Made by a program: the position numbers and the translations under genes. DNA of 64,000 nt from Acridotheres tristis (lineage: Eukaryota; Chordata; Aves; Passeriformes; Sturnidae): assembly GCA_037013685.1 (NCBI GenBank), contig CM072886.1, positions 62,364,933 to 62,428,932 of the forward strand. The letters are read 5' to 3'. Position 1 is the stretch's first letter. Every line of letters begins with the position of its first letter. The notes below the pieces were generated by a model that was not told the DNA's origin, did no database searches, and saw only the letters and a program-made list of their open reading frames with translations. Shown here piece by piece: positions 12,177 through 27,100 of the stretch.

Positions 12177-15100
12177 ATGACAAGTATTTTAATATGCAAA
12201 TTCACAAATTCTGCAGCATACCGAATTTGAATATCTACTGTACATCCTGGCCATATACAATATTGCTAGCAAATACCACCATGCAAAATGTTTTTTTAAG
12301 ACTACCTATAGCCCCAGTTATACCTTAGAATGCAGTTTAAACAACAGTACCAAAAGCATGTTATATATGGCATGTTTTGGAGCAGATACCATACGCTCTG
12401 TCAATAATCTATAGATTAATAGGGCCCCAATGAAAAATAACACGTTGGCCACTCACAGCTCCATGGAAGATTATGCCATTGATTATGACAATTAGCTGAC
12501 ATTTAGGCTTATGTCACAATTTTTCAGTCACATTTTTATGTTGGTCAGCTCAAACACACAACTGTTAGGTTCTTATTTCTTTAAAGGTATGATCCTAATT
12601 TCATTAATTTGCACTAACATCAAGGAAGCAGGTTCAGACATTAAATCAGAAGATAAATGTTATCTTAACGATTTACTTCTACGTTCCTTTGAGCAACTAT
12701 ACTATAAATGTATTTTTAATTAATTTAACCTATTATTGTACCACTGGCAATAGAAGTAGATGATACTCTGAGAAACAGTTGAAGAAATAGAGGAAATACA
12801 AGATGTAAAAAAAGTAATTTGTTTCAGTATGATTACTCCCATTTTGGGCTGTGTTTCTGGGCAATTCAAAATCAAGACACTTCTAAATTTTGGCATGGGG
12901 AACAGGCAGTAAAATAGATCTATATAATCATCTGCAGCAGAAACCCATCTTGTAACAAGTCAAAGTATCAGAAGTATTTTATCTTCTTGGTTTTTATTTA
13001 GAACAGAGGTCTGAATAGTCAGGTGAATAGCTGGCCAGAATAAAATGTCATTTACTAGTTATAGCCTAACCTAAGGTGTAGGAGGTTCCCCTTCCACTCT
13101 TTAGCTCTAGAGGCTCCCATACAATCACCAGCATTTGTGCCTGGGCAAAATGACTGCAAAATAACACACTGGAAGGCTTCCAAGACTACATTTCCATTCT
13201 CTCTGTACATGCTGTGAATCACCTTACAAACTGCACAGCCCTGGAGAGTAAGATCTCCAACACATTACTATCTTACTTAGTCCAGGTGTCTTTCGTAAAA
13301 ATGAGATTGTGCCTAACGAATTTAACAACTCACTGGGGCAAGCTAAAATGCCATTGGCATCACTGAGGGGTCAGGAGTCTGCCTGCTTTGTACATGGCAG
13401 CAGGGCATTTGCATTTCTTAACATAAGTGTTGTTGTTCCATCCTTTTTACAGGAATGCCAACAACTACCAGGGATTTGTGATTCCCCAACAGCCAGCAAA
13501 AGGTACCTCAGAAGGGTTGTTCCCATGTAGGTTACCCCCACTGACACACAAAGGCTTTGCCATCATTCCAGAAAACTGCCCAACATTTCCTCCTGCTTAC
13601 AGTGGCACCATACAGCTAAAGGGAGCTGCTTACACTTGGCAAAGCAGAATGGTGCCACATTCGCATAAATATGTTGCAGCACCTAAGAGTATGTAAATAT
13701 TTCAGCAGGTAAAGTGTACCTTGGTTTGGGTTGGTTGGTTTTTAAATACATACCTGTCTTTTTAATTTGTCTGCTAAGCAGTTTGTGCAGAAAGAAGTGC
13801 AAAAGTATGCTAAAAATTCCATTTGCATTCTAAAGATAAAAATTACCATTAATCACATCTGAAAATGAGAGCATACGAAAGCACAAGATATATTTTTGAA
13901 GGGAAAAAGTGGTCACAGCTACCAAAACGCTTTCAGAAGGGAGGCTGACAAACTTTTCCTTCCTGTCCTAAAAAATAAAATGCTTTTAACTAGTTTGCAT
14001 ATAGCTGAACAGCTAAAAATCAAACTGGTGCAACATATACTACCAGTACAAAGACAAAAAGTCATATTCCAATGACAAGGAATTTTGGAAAGCAATGTGC
14101 CTATCAGTACTACAACCATCTACGTGACTTACTAAATCATCTATATAACAACTGTCAAAAGCCACTAAGAGATTTATCAACAGTGAGGCACATCCACACC
14201 AGCACTGCACTGCAGACAGAGACAGAACAGAAACATTCCTGTTCCTTCCGTGGGCTTGGCTTGGGCTGGCCTCTTCTGCTTGCAAAGTATCATCAGCTTG
14301 TCACCAGTCTACATCTTTATTTTATATCCTCTTTGAGGGACGTTGTGAATGCAAAGAGGACATAGTCCTTGGACTCCATCATGTAGGTAGGCTGAAACTT
14401 ACTTGTACACGAAGGGCTGTATTCTCCTGTTCTTACCACACATCACTACAAAAACCAAGCAAGCTGTAACAAATTCATAGTAACGGACTGTGCACACAAT
14501 CATGTGCACACAGTGTGGGAGAGCAAGCTTGCCTGTTAAAAAAAAGAGACTGCCAGCACTATTTTATGTTTAGAAAAGTCTGTCTATAATAAAGTAATCT
14601 GTCACCAAATCTCAGCTTTACAGATAATAACTTACACTGCATCTCAAGCAAGTTTGAGACTGGTCACCAAAGAGTATACATGCCCATGTATCTTTTCTTG
14701 AGCCCACATCCATTCGTGTATTTGTACAAGCGAATCCAAAACGCTTTGTAGCCCTGTACTCTTAACCTTATTTCAAATAGTCTTCATCAAGCTGCTAGTG
14801 GGGGAGGAAGGGGGAAAACAGAAATAGCAAAGACATCTCTTTGCTTCCAACTTTCCCTGCAGAGATATTACCAAAACAGGATATAAAATGTCTAATCCTG
14901 AAAGGTAATTTTGTCACAGTTTTCACAAGGTCTTTTTTTCAACGTATATGAAGGGTTCTATAACTTTTCTGCCTTTATCTGATCAAAATGCTATCCTTCC
15001 TCTTGCAGCCCTGGCATTCTTTGTGGTGAACTGTTTCAGTATCAATATTAATATTCAAATGTCAAGTTTGTCACACTACATTTCCTGTATTATTTAAAGC

Positions 15101-18100
15101 ATTCAGAACAATTATTATCTATGAAATATGAAACAGTAAATTTTTGCTACCTGCTTACAATTTCTGCAGCCCTATCTGGGACAGAACAGCACTTATATTA
15201 GTCACATGGCATTTTACATAGAAATGTAGTGTTCAGCTTTTCTAGCAGTACTTCTCCATTTCCCCAAATTGTCTTTTGTTGTTTCTAGCAAAGCTACCCA
15301 TTTCTTCTTTTTCTAGAGTACAGCTGAGCCCTGAATATCAATCAAATTTATATTATTTAGTATTTCAGACATATATTCCCTAACTGATAGTAACTTTTAC
15401 ATATAGTGAACCCTTGATCTTTGTGGGGTTTGGGGGGCTTTTTTTTTTATATTTACAGAATACTAATTCTGTCTTTCATCATTTCTACTGCTGTTAAAAA
15501 AATTGTCTCTTTTTTTTCCTGTTTCAGTACTTAGTTGAATCTCTTTCTTTTGTAATTACCTAGACAGTGGTCACGCTTCTTTGGCTATAAGGGGTATTTT
15601 TTCTATAACACACAGGTGTCTTCAAAAGCAACATATTTTAGAGCTGCACAGCTGAGAATGCACTTAACTGTCATTTCTTTCTACCGAGTTGCCAAAGTTC
15701 TGGAGAAACTTTCATATAATAGCACCAACTTAAAAAAATGAATGCATAATAATCCACATACAGGAAGGTGCATGTTAATTAGATACACTTTTCTCCTTGT
15801 CAAAGAACAGCTTCACAAGGAAAGCATAAAAACCACATTGAGCCTTCCATTAGCAGGGAACACTTCAGGCTATAGATCAAAATAAAATATCTCAAATAGC
15901 TTAAGGAAAGCTTTATTTTCAGTGTACAGCTTGATGATGCCATAAAGAACTTTGGTTTGCACAAGTCAATTATTTCCTTCATTCTTCCCTCCAAAACTGG
16001 ATGGTGACTGCAGAAGATGCATGCTTCTTTCAGTCTTAATTCACTCCAAATTTGAGCCAAAAGGGTCTGATCGTAACACTCCAAAAGTCAACAGGAGGAA
16101 GACCAGTGGGAACAGGGCCTAAAACAATATTTCTACAGTAGTCAACAACTCTGAGTTATATAAATACTTCCTAATATATCAATACTGACTGGTCATCAAC
16201 ATTTCCATTATAATCTTTGTACTTGGAGATGGCTGTATGTTGGATGCTATCCATACTCTTCTCCAGCCAGCCCAAAGGAATTGTTTTTGAATTATACAAG
16301 GCCCTCCCTCTCCTCCAGAGATCTGCAGACAACAAACAGAACCATCATTTTTCACACAAATCACCAGGATCCTACCATCCTAGGCTGAATTTCAGTTTAC
16401 CTGCTTAGATACAAAGTACTTTTGCAAGGCTATAAAAGGAAGCTTTAGTTTTGTTTCAGGAAATCAAGGGCTACCAGATTTTTCATGTAGTTTGTCATGA
16501 TGTCAAATAATCAGGGCAAGAAATACAACAATTAGGTGTGAACAACAGCTTCTGAATATGTGCCCTGCAATTCTTCTTCATTTTGTTTACAGTGCATTCA
16601 GAATTATAAATTTAGCAATAAACAGCAAAATCTAGTCTACCAAAATAAGGAGCCTGTCACAAATGCTTTTGAAAAAATGCCAAGGGTAATACTAACATCA
16701 CAAGCAGTATTCTTCCCACTCCTATCAAAAAAACCATCCTTGAACTTGATCTCCTTGCACTCAAAAGAATGGCTGGTTATCTACAGAGCCTGAGCATTAT
16801 TATAACTGAACTCATTATTTAAAAGTGCTTGAAGCACCTTGAGCATGACAGAAGACACAGAAAAACAAATTTTGTTGGACAATATGATATTTGTTCTAAT
16901 GTTAATTAATTCACATTCACAAGATAAGCTGAAGCTGTTCCAAAAAAGTATTATGGTATATTTTGAGAACAAATACTAGGAGCAAAACACAAGACTTGGC
17001 TTAGTTTAACCAACCTACCAACAAAACTTCATTAATCTTTTTAAAATGAACCCGAGTCTTTTCTCTCCTTCCTGCTCCTGGAACGATGCTAATATTAGGC
17101 CTACCAAACTGCACTGCTCTAGAAGTAATTCTTATTTCTGGAGAAATCCATTATTAAGGGAATTGATTTTTAAGAGCAACATTGGTAAAATGTGAGTGCA
17201 ACTGCTTCATGCATTAGTTGAGAGTTTTAGCTGAAGGGAATGGGCAACTTTGTTGCCCTCAGTTTTTATAGTGAAACATGTTTGTTCCTTCACTTGCCCT
17301 CCCAGTACTTCTCTGTATATACGCATTCATCTTCAAACCTTCTCTGGACCAGAAGCTGAATGATGCAAGGGATAGGTATTTGCAAAGTGGTCCTCTCACT
17401 GCCCCCATGAAACTCAACAATTTCACCATGTAAGATATAAACGTGCTGAGGAGAACTTGCTCTGAACCTGGGCCAGAAAGAGCATGATGGACACCAGTAG
17501 CACGGCACTAACCAGGTGAGGTGGGGTGAACTCTGTGTGGAAGCTTATAGCATGCTCCTTCTTCACAGTCGAGGTGTTTCAGTGGCTTTTTCTAAGGTGC
17601 AAACACCCTGGGTTTATACATTTATGTTGACAGGTTAGCAGCTTTGCTCTCAGTAGTAACCACAATTTCTTTTGAAGTTTTTAGCCGAAGTTCAGAGACA
17701 ACCCAGGTCAGTACTCACACATCACACACCACAGCTCTTCTCAAACACAAGAAGAAAAATCCAACAACAAAAAGCCCAGCTACAGAATAAACACCACTTA
17801 CACACGCCACAAAAGCTCTTCTTTTCCATGACCATCCAAGACCACAGATTGTCCCAAGACTGAATACTGGCTCTCCACAAAGGACCTCTGAGCCTATCCG
17901 AGTGTCTCAGCTCCCTGCCAACCTGCCGGCTCCCAACAACAGGGCACTGCACACAACAGAACTGCCCTCAGCCAGCTACAGCAATACACTCAGCATCCAG
18001 ACAGTGGCTCCTTTTCATTCCATACCTTCTTGTACAGGCCTCTGTAAAACACACACACAAAATCTTTACTGGTACAGAGGGAAATCAGTGGCTACAACTG

Positions 18101-21100
18101 CAAAGCGCCGTGTTGCCAGCCAGAGACGAAGAGCACACAATCCGATGCTGAATGACTGCCAGCAAGGAGGAGTCCCAGCTTTAGGCCTCAAAAGCGCTTG
18201 GAAAGCTGTTGCCTGGCTGATTACGTCCCCATGAAAGGGTAAGGCTCCAGAGCAGTGAGCACAGCAGATTAGAGGCAGGAGCTGCAGAGCTGAGCCGGCA
18301 CACGTACTCTGCAAGTGCACCCTGGTGCGTACTCACAGGGCAACGTGCCTCCGAGGGCCACTGCCCCGAGAACCATACCCTTGAGCAGAGAGACTGCAGT
18401 CCCCGTAAACACATGCTCAATTCCCTCGGAAATTAACTGGTCCTTAAGGAAATTTAAACACCAAGTGAGGGATGTGGTAAAACTCCAATCAAACAAACAA
18501 AAAAAAAATAGTAAGGCCAGTGTCTCTGAAAAAAAAGGGACAATTTGGCATTTGCAGTGTGTACAAGATGTCTTCATACACTTTCCTGATTCCTTGCCAG
18601 TAACTATTCAAAAAAGACCACTTAACAAGCAAACAGGTCTTCAGTACAACAAATAATAAAAAAGAGAGCAAAGCTTGTGCTATTTAAATATCATGAAACA
18701 TTCTGCTAATCATGCACAGATGGAAGTACAGACGCTTCTGCCAGACGCCTTGTTCAGAAACTTTGCTCTATTTTTAATTATTTGATGCACAGAGGACCTG
18801 TTTGCTGATTAAAAGGGCACTGCCTTTAAAAGCACTCCATCAATATGGAGTCTAGCCTTGTTTTTAGAAGAGGACTTTAAATGTAGTAACTCATACCTCC
18901 AAGCCCCCTGCACCAGCTTTTATAATCTTATAACCATGTGGTTGGGGGTTTTTTCAGATGTTTTTCTCACCTCGAGAAACTGCCTACATACAGAAAAAGT
19001 GAAACTAACTACACTCAAGCTATTGTTAAATTCACTGAGTAAATCAATTTGGAAAATGTGTATTTTCCTCTAATATCCCTTAGTCTGTATCTTTTTGTTG
19101 TTACTTATAACAAGAAGGGTTATCAATTTCCAGATAGAAGTCATTTTTTATGGTTTTCTGTTTAGTCAAAAGCCTCCTTTTTGAGAAAACACACCAACTC
19201 CAGAGTTATCAACCAAAATAATTATTATATTGTCTGGTTTTTTTTAAATCTACTATAACCACAATATCATTCCAATCGTCAGTTCATGGCAAAAGTGTGC
19301 TGATACACACCAAAAAAAATTTAAAACCCCTCTTACATATTTCTACTTCACACCTTAAGTGAACTTCACTCATTCAGTGGGTGCTTCATTCTTGTACTTC
19401 TCCATAGCAGTCCAGGAATTTTTCCCTCTCTGAAGAACCTCACTCAAAATGCATACTATGTCACTTTTATTTTCTTTTTCTGAATGAAGTGCTTTTCAAA
19501 AATTCTTTTTTGATTTAACTTACATTTCACAACATATTACTATAGAACTTTATCACTGAAGCAGAGTCACGTTACATGAAGAATTGATGATAAAGAAGCC
19601 CAAAGAAAAATGCTCAAGCTGCTACTTTTGACCCATCAGTATGACATGTGAAAATGGTATTACATTTTTTAAATTTACATTAACAATTTGAATTATCACA
19701 ATTAATATAGTAAAAGAACCCTTTGATTAGAAGATCACATGATATGATAATAAAGTAATAGGTTCTCCATTATTTATGAGCAAATGACCCAGAGTGTGGC
19801 TCCTGGCTTATGCTCAGGTAGAGAGAAAATAACTGAATGAGTTTTGGTTTTGTGGTTTTTCATTGTTTTTGGTTTTTTTAACAATGCCAGCATGTAAGAT
19901 TTTACAAACAAATGTATGCTACTGATTTCTCAGAGATCAGCTGACAAGCCTAAAAGGCAAGATGTCTGCTGAAGAGACACTGCAGCTGGAAGCCAAGGAT
20001 GATTGGCAGGGGCACACGGACTGAAAATCCAATGTTCAGCCAGAGAAACAGGCACCCACAGAGAAGCTTCAGAGAAGAAATAATGGTCTTTTCCCAGGAG
20101 GAGAAGCGGAAGGCTGCATGGAATGAAAGGCTTGTCCAGGCAGATCACTGGGGTTGCAAAGCTCAGAATCCAGCTATGACTAACTAGGAAGGAAGAGAGG
20201 TAGATGAAACAACATTCAAATTTGCTTTTCTGCAGGAAACTACTGAGGTATTGAAACACTCTAAGCAGAAGGGCATTTTAGACACGTAGAAACACACACA
20301 CAATTCAACGGAAGAAAGAGTCTACATAAAATCTAAGGATTGTGCTGGTAACAAACACAGTGAGGGAGTCATGTACAAGTAGGTCAGATATGCAGCAGCA
20401 AGAACTGCTGAGCACAGGAGAATCTTGGTAGAGAAGGCACTGAGGAGAAAAACTAATTGGCCAGCAGCAAGAGAAAAGTCTGGAAATGGTTAAAACAGGA
20501 CAGATGGATAAAAAGACAAAACACTCTTTGGGCTATGTACATAAGGATTAGGTTTATTCACCAACACACTCACCTGAAGCACAGGAATGAAAGAAGACTG
20601 ATGACATTTGACTGAGGAACAACTTTCAGTCCCTTTCCACTTGAAGGAAAAGCTGAGTGACTGCTCTAGTCCCGCCATACAATCAGTGGTGCTGACCTGT
20701 CTGCGACAGCTCTGAGCCCAGAGGCTCAGACATACCCCAAAGGCCCCAGACTCTATCACACCACATTTACACCCATGTGGCTCCACTGAAACCACCCAAA
20801 TAACAGAGGTGGGACCCTGACCCCTTATTTCACCACAGCCTTTCACTGAGCACCCCGATAAGATGCACAGCACACACCCTTCATGTTAAATAAGAGGAGC
20901 AGCATAAAACCACTGGTTGCTGCAGCCTAGGTTGCACAGCACTACTGGTTTCATAAAGACACCCTGGCTGAGCTGTATAAACAGCACCAAACACTGCAGC
21001 CAGCCAGCTGACAGCTCAGATGAATGTGCTTCATAGCAGAGCTGCACACATAGCAGAAGTGTGTCTTAGTTTGCATTTCTCCCGTTCCATACAGCCAACA

Positions 21101-24100
21101 TGACATTCACCAAGCATGACTCCTTAGGTACCAGGGTTGTACTTGATTGCTGATGTTTAATGTATTTCAGATGCTTACCTTCTACCCACCTCAATTTTCC
21201 TTAGGGCTCTTCCTCACTGTACACTAACAGATAACATCTGGATAGTAGCCTCATGTAACAAATGTCATATTTTCACTCAGGAATTACTTTAATGCGCTCA
21301 GTCACTACACATCATATTCCCTCTGCAATCAAAACAAACCAGTGGTGACAAACAAATGGCAGGACGCATCCATGCTGGTTATGTCACTCTCACACCTGAA
21401 GACCATGCACCAAGAATGAGTTACTCTATCATCTTGTGCAAATATGGAACAAAATGCAGACTTTTACTCCTTCAGTCCTTCCACTATTGCAGTATCACAT
21501 CTGTTTTATGACACTATCTAATGCATTTGTGAGCTATCCAAACACCATCTAGTATAATTTTAAACTATAGATTATTGGACTGCACCATCATCCTCTTTCC
21601 CTGTAAAATAGGACACAGATGTGTTAAACGTACTCACGTGTCACTTAGCTCCCCCCACTTTAATGAATTAACTGTCAAGTTCACAAAGGAAATAAAAAGT
21701 GATTTCCAAGACTGTCATTAACAACAAAAATATCAGGCCAGATCACAGCAGAGATCCAAGAAAACTTAGCAAAAGTGGCGAGAAGGAAACATGAAACTCA
21801 ACCCTGATTCAAAGAGGAGGCAGACAAGTCCTAAGCAGAGAGGTGCAGCAGCTTCTCAGTTCCGCCAACAAGGAGATGCAAACACAAATCGTTTGACCAG
21901 ACCAACCAGGTCATCCTTGGATAGTCCATCAGCAAATGTTACTTACAGAAGAACAATGTTAACAGGGTAGCTGCTGGGGAAAAAGCAAAGAGAATCCAGA
22001 GGAAAGAAACACATATCTAGGATGTATCAGGTTCTCCCCGTAATAAAGTAGAGGGAAGGTACCATTTCATTTGGGTGCCACGGAGAGAACAGCAGCGGTC
22101 AACAGAGAAATCTCCACTGCATGTTAGTGAATTGGGTTTTCTTTGTTTTCAACCTGAGTCCAAATTTTAACACATTAGCATGTAATTAAAATCTTGTGTA
22201 AAGATCATGGTCACAATATTAATATGTTAAGGTTTTACTTGCATAACTATTGATAGAAATAGTATTGGCATGTATCCATGTGTCTGGGGCCCAATACTTC
22301 AAAGTTCTATCTCAGACACCTCTGAAGCAGGCAGATGAAGATCTGTCTAAATCAACATCTAATAACTCTTTGGCTGCCTCTGGAAAATAAATATGATACC
22401 ATGGCTCAGGATGCAGGTCCATCCACAAAAGCTGTAATGGTTTGTAGGAGGATTTGCCACGGGACAAGTCCTGTCAGTGTAAGCAAACCTTTCATATCAC
22501 AGGTGGGACATCCTAAGAAAGTTCATATTTCTTTTCTAGTTCTTACAGAGGGTTTCTATTTTCAGCATTGCCTATATAGCACTACCTGACACATCCTGAG
22601 TCATTAAAAAATTAAAGAGAATGAAAAATAGGTTTAAAAAATTGAAAAATGGTTCAATGACCTTCTGTGAGGTTTTGACTCCTTGTGTTATTATGCTATT
22701 TAAAATGCCTATTCACTGCATTTTATAAAATTTCAAACTGCATTTGTTTTTCTTCTTGTATCTTTGTTTCTAAAACATGACACATTCTTTTTTTTTTTTT
22801 AAAAAAGGGGCTTATTTTTGTATTAATATTTTTTTAAATAATCTCCCAAGCTACTTTCTATCTGTCTGTATATTTGCTGTAATTGCGTGCATATTTTAAT
22901 TCTGTACTTCAAGCCATCTTTGAACAACTTGATTAATATTCCTTTCAAAAGATTTTATAGCTGGTGTACTTCACGAACACAATTAAAGTAGATTAATCTG
23001 TTCTGAATTATATGTTTCATAAAACTACTGTTCCTCTGATTAATTTTACAAAAACACATGTAACTATGTACAAATGAGTTTTTTCTCATTGATAAAACAA
23101 TCCTGTTACACAGCTTCCAGTACTGGGCAAGAGATATCATTGTGAATATCTAATAAATCACCAAGCCTGATGGTGCAATATTATGTGAGCTAATACACAA
23201 AATACTGTGCTTTTATTCCAGTAAAGGAAAAAATAGCCCAATTCTCAGCTTATAGCACTGGCTCACCTACAATGGAAATCTTCAGGTATCAGTATCAGTG
23301 GAATAATGCCACCATCAAGTCGAAGTGACTGTAGATGATTCACAAAACTTTCTCCAGTGAAACCAGTAAAAAAAATGTTATTCAAATTCAACAACATGGT
23401 TGAATTTCAGAGACACTGGGACTAAACAGGATCCATCTAACTCCTACAAGATCTGCAAGAGAGACTCACTTTGACCTTACCATGACTGTCATGAGCAGGC
23501 TGATGTCACTTCACCCCATAAATCCCCTCGCCTGGTGCTGTAGCTAAGCACTGCTGAACTTAGGTACCCTCTAGAAACTCTGTGATGCTGTAATTAGCAG
23601 TGAGACTTATAATGCATTCCCCAGCCAGGAACAAGGGTTGCTGTGGCCACTAGAGTAAAAGAATGTGAAAAGGGAGTGGAGAAGAATGAATAAGACAGGT
23701 AACAGCAGAGAAAACAGAATAAAGACTTACTGAAGGATCTCATATTAAAAGAACACAATAACCACCAGGAATCAGCTAAACTGTCAAATAGGGATTACAA
23801 CAAACAGTGTTGTTTTGGTTTTTTTAAATCCATTAAATCGATTATTTCAGTGGAGAAGAGCAATGATACATAGAAGGTATACCTCTGACATAAGCTTCTG
23901 TTTCTGAGTGTCTAAATTACATTAGGTTTGGTGTTTGGGGGTTTTTTGAGAAATTACATATTTAATATTCTGCTTGCAGTGCAACAGTAATCTAAACCCT
24001 TCCTTTATTTTTTGGCAAATGCTGTGCATCACTCACATTCAGCTTATCGTTAAATGTGAGCTGTTCATGTATCTTAGTGTGGTTTCAATGCTCCTATGGC

Positions 24101-27100
24101 AAGGCTAAACAGCATTTCAGGAACAATGATATCCCCAGGCCCACACTGTAGTTTCTGAAGCACAGATTAAGCACGGTATTCTGCTCAACAAGCTCATCAC
24201 TGTTAAGTAACTCATCAGAAAATAAAGAGGGAATTATCAAATGGGAATTGCCAAGTAATTAGTTCTCTGAAGCAGATGACATACAACTGTTAAAGGGAGG
24301 GGCTTCCCTGCTAGTCATATGTCAAAGTAGAGCCTCCTAATCTGTAAATAAAACTTCAGTACATATGATTAGTGTGATTGGTTTTTAACTGCTAGTGGTA
24401 CACGGAGAATAAAGTTATAACTTCTAGTGTAATAACCTACTAGGATTTTTTTTCCCCCTTGAATTTATTGGATTTTCAAACCATTCTGGATCTACTTGCT
24501 GTCAGACTACTTTGGGAAAGCTATGAATACAGCACAGTACCAAGCAGCAAATGTGTTCAGGGGCTACGGAAGAGGACAAATGCATTTATTATGATACACA
24601 TTTGAAAATATCACTTTCTAGTCAGCTGCTACACATGCCACTGAAAAGGAACCACACCAATGAGAAAATATTCAGTAGCACAAAATTTCTGAGCACAGTA
24701 AAGGAGGATTAAGCCTGCTTTTTGTAATTATCCTTCTCCATTAAAGCCTGACTTTGTTTCAAGTAGCTGGCCTCACAGAAATGTTAGCTGTACAAAACTA
24801 CAAAGGCCTTCATACGTGGGTACCTGACAAACAAAAATGTGGTAACAGTCACAACCACACTCCAACACAAGTGAGAAACACTTTGACATTTGTACTTTTT
24901 ATAGAGCAAGGAGTGACTCAATAAATCTTAAAGTCAAGGTTACAGCTAATTCCAAAATAAGTAACTGATGAGAAAATAAAGAGACAATTATCAAATTTGG
25001 GGGTTTGCCTCTAGCACCGTGTCTCAACCTCTAAGAAACCCCTCAGCCAATACATTTAAATCCAGATGCTGCCACCTTGACTAATTTCAGACCAAAATTA
25101 TACCCCTGATAATGAGGCCTAACTTTCTTTCAAAAGCACAGCCCTGGTTTCAAGGCAAGACAAACTCCACCAGCACATCCCTGCCCAACACACACAGCCA
25201 AGGGAGGGGGCAGCAGGAGGGCACACACAGATGCTCAGGCTTGCACACAACTGCACATCACATTCAGACACCTCACCACTTCTCAGCCCCCTGCACATGG
25301 AAGCTCTCCATCTACTCATACTCACACTAACATCCAAAAGCCCACACTTTTAAAGGAATGCTAGCAAGTTGCATTGTGTGGGACAGCAAATCTCATTCCA
25401 TTTGCAGATACACCTTTTAAAAACACCAAGTTGGAAGGTGAATCAAACCTTGGATAGTGCCTTTTATCACATTACGAATGTTAGCCTTGTGTTTTTATGT
25501 AGGCATACCACTACACCCAATGCCATTTACACTTCAGACTATGTTATGAAACTTTCTATCAGTCAGGCAGCAGGCCTTCACTATCTGCTGTAGGAACAAG
25601 AGAGCAAAAACATGAAAGGTTATGGCTGAGGTGAGGGGACCACAAAGCCTCATTTTTAAGACATCTGTCAGCACTCACATCCCTTCATTTAATTTATCTT
25701 TTAGTTGCTCACACATAAACAATTTTTAAAATCAAAATTATTCCTAATTACTATCCAATTATACCTAGTTCACAGCTTCATTTCACTTGTGCTATTAACA
25801 CATGAGAAATCTCCATTGCCTACCTTCTTTTGGCCCTACAGCTATTGTAGACCTTCATAAACAGCATGAGGGAAGAAATAAAACCAGCTATGATAGAAGG
25901 ACACTGATATGACAACCAAAAAATTATCACTGTACATAGTAATATAGAGAGAGATTAGTTCTTTTTACGTTCACTATTAAGTATTTTAAAAGGGAAGACT
26001 GATGCCTGTTTACAGAGAGAAGTAGCCAGAAGTCTGCATAAAGCAGAAATTACATCTTATGTAAAAAATAAGATATATGGGGTAGTATACAGACATACTT
26101 ACTGAAAATTCAGCCAAAAAAAAATATCTTACAAATGGGCTGCAGCTGTAGATTCATCCCACTACTAAGATTAATAACTATCAAATGACTTGACAGCAGA
26201 AAAGATTAAAAAGAACTATTTTAATGTTAAAATTTCCAGTATCTAATGCAAAATCCTCTCAAGACAACTGTATAAAAGAAAGCATTGAGTCATTTGCCTA
26301 CGTGGAAGGAGGCAGTGCATGCTCTGAACAAATAACAATAACTCTATGTTTCGGAGAGCAGGCTAAAATTAACTAAAAATTAAAAAGAAAGAAAACTGTA
26401 TCTGTTTATTTATTTTCATTTTACTTTTACTAATACTCATGTCCTTATCCAGGCAAGATGCTTAGCTGGCTCTGCAGAAAATGCTGCTTGAATTAGAAGG
26501 GTAAGCACACCCGGAGAGCTGACACAACAAAGATGTTACCCACTGAAGTCACACAATTCCTCACGCGAGTGAAGCCATGAATGCACACGTAGGGACGTTG
26601 GGCCTCAAGTATGGTTTCTGAGATCCATTTCGGATGCCTTCAAACGTGTCCCATGTCCCATCCCTCTGACAGTCTCCAGGGTAGTAACCCAGGCCTGCAT
26701 AAAACGGAGCAGGGTAGTTGCCACCCTCACCCCAGAAGAAACGCAAAAGCCAGAAAGATGATGCGTGTGCGTATGAAATGCTTAATCTGTGGCTGCTCCC
26801 TGCACAGTGCCAGGTCATGTTTCTTCCACATTTTACTACTCTGAGCTCCTGCCTGTTTCCTCCTGTAACAGAGAGAACTTTGTAAGCAGGCAGTGTCTAT
26901 CCCAATAACGTCTATCTCACTTATTTAGTTATACAGTGGGTCTGATTTTGATCATTCCATAGAGAAAATGAGAACTAATGAGGTCAACAGAGGTACCCCC
27001 AATTCAGTGACTCAGCAACAAGAAATTAAGCCAAATCTAACCTAATCTAAGGTCCACAAACACAATACTATACTTCAAGCTGAGCTGGTATAGGAAAAAC

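Noticed and set aside
13439..13696. Plus-strand frame after TTTTTACAG containing NANNYQGFVIPQQPAKG
   Set aside because: It looks protein-like at first sight, but there is no matching strong donor, no family resemblance and nothing similar nearby.
16430..16438. Good TATA-like string TATAAAAGG on the plus strand
   Set aside because: Isolated in AT-rich DNA without CpG enrichment, donor or other promoter elements; such strings occur by chance.
20740..20790. Resemblance to an old amniote repeat phrase with CCACATTTACACCCATGTGG
   Set aside because: One phrase only, and the palindromic CCACAT...ATGTGG could explain the impression.
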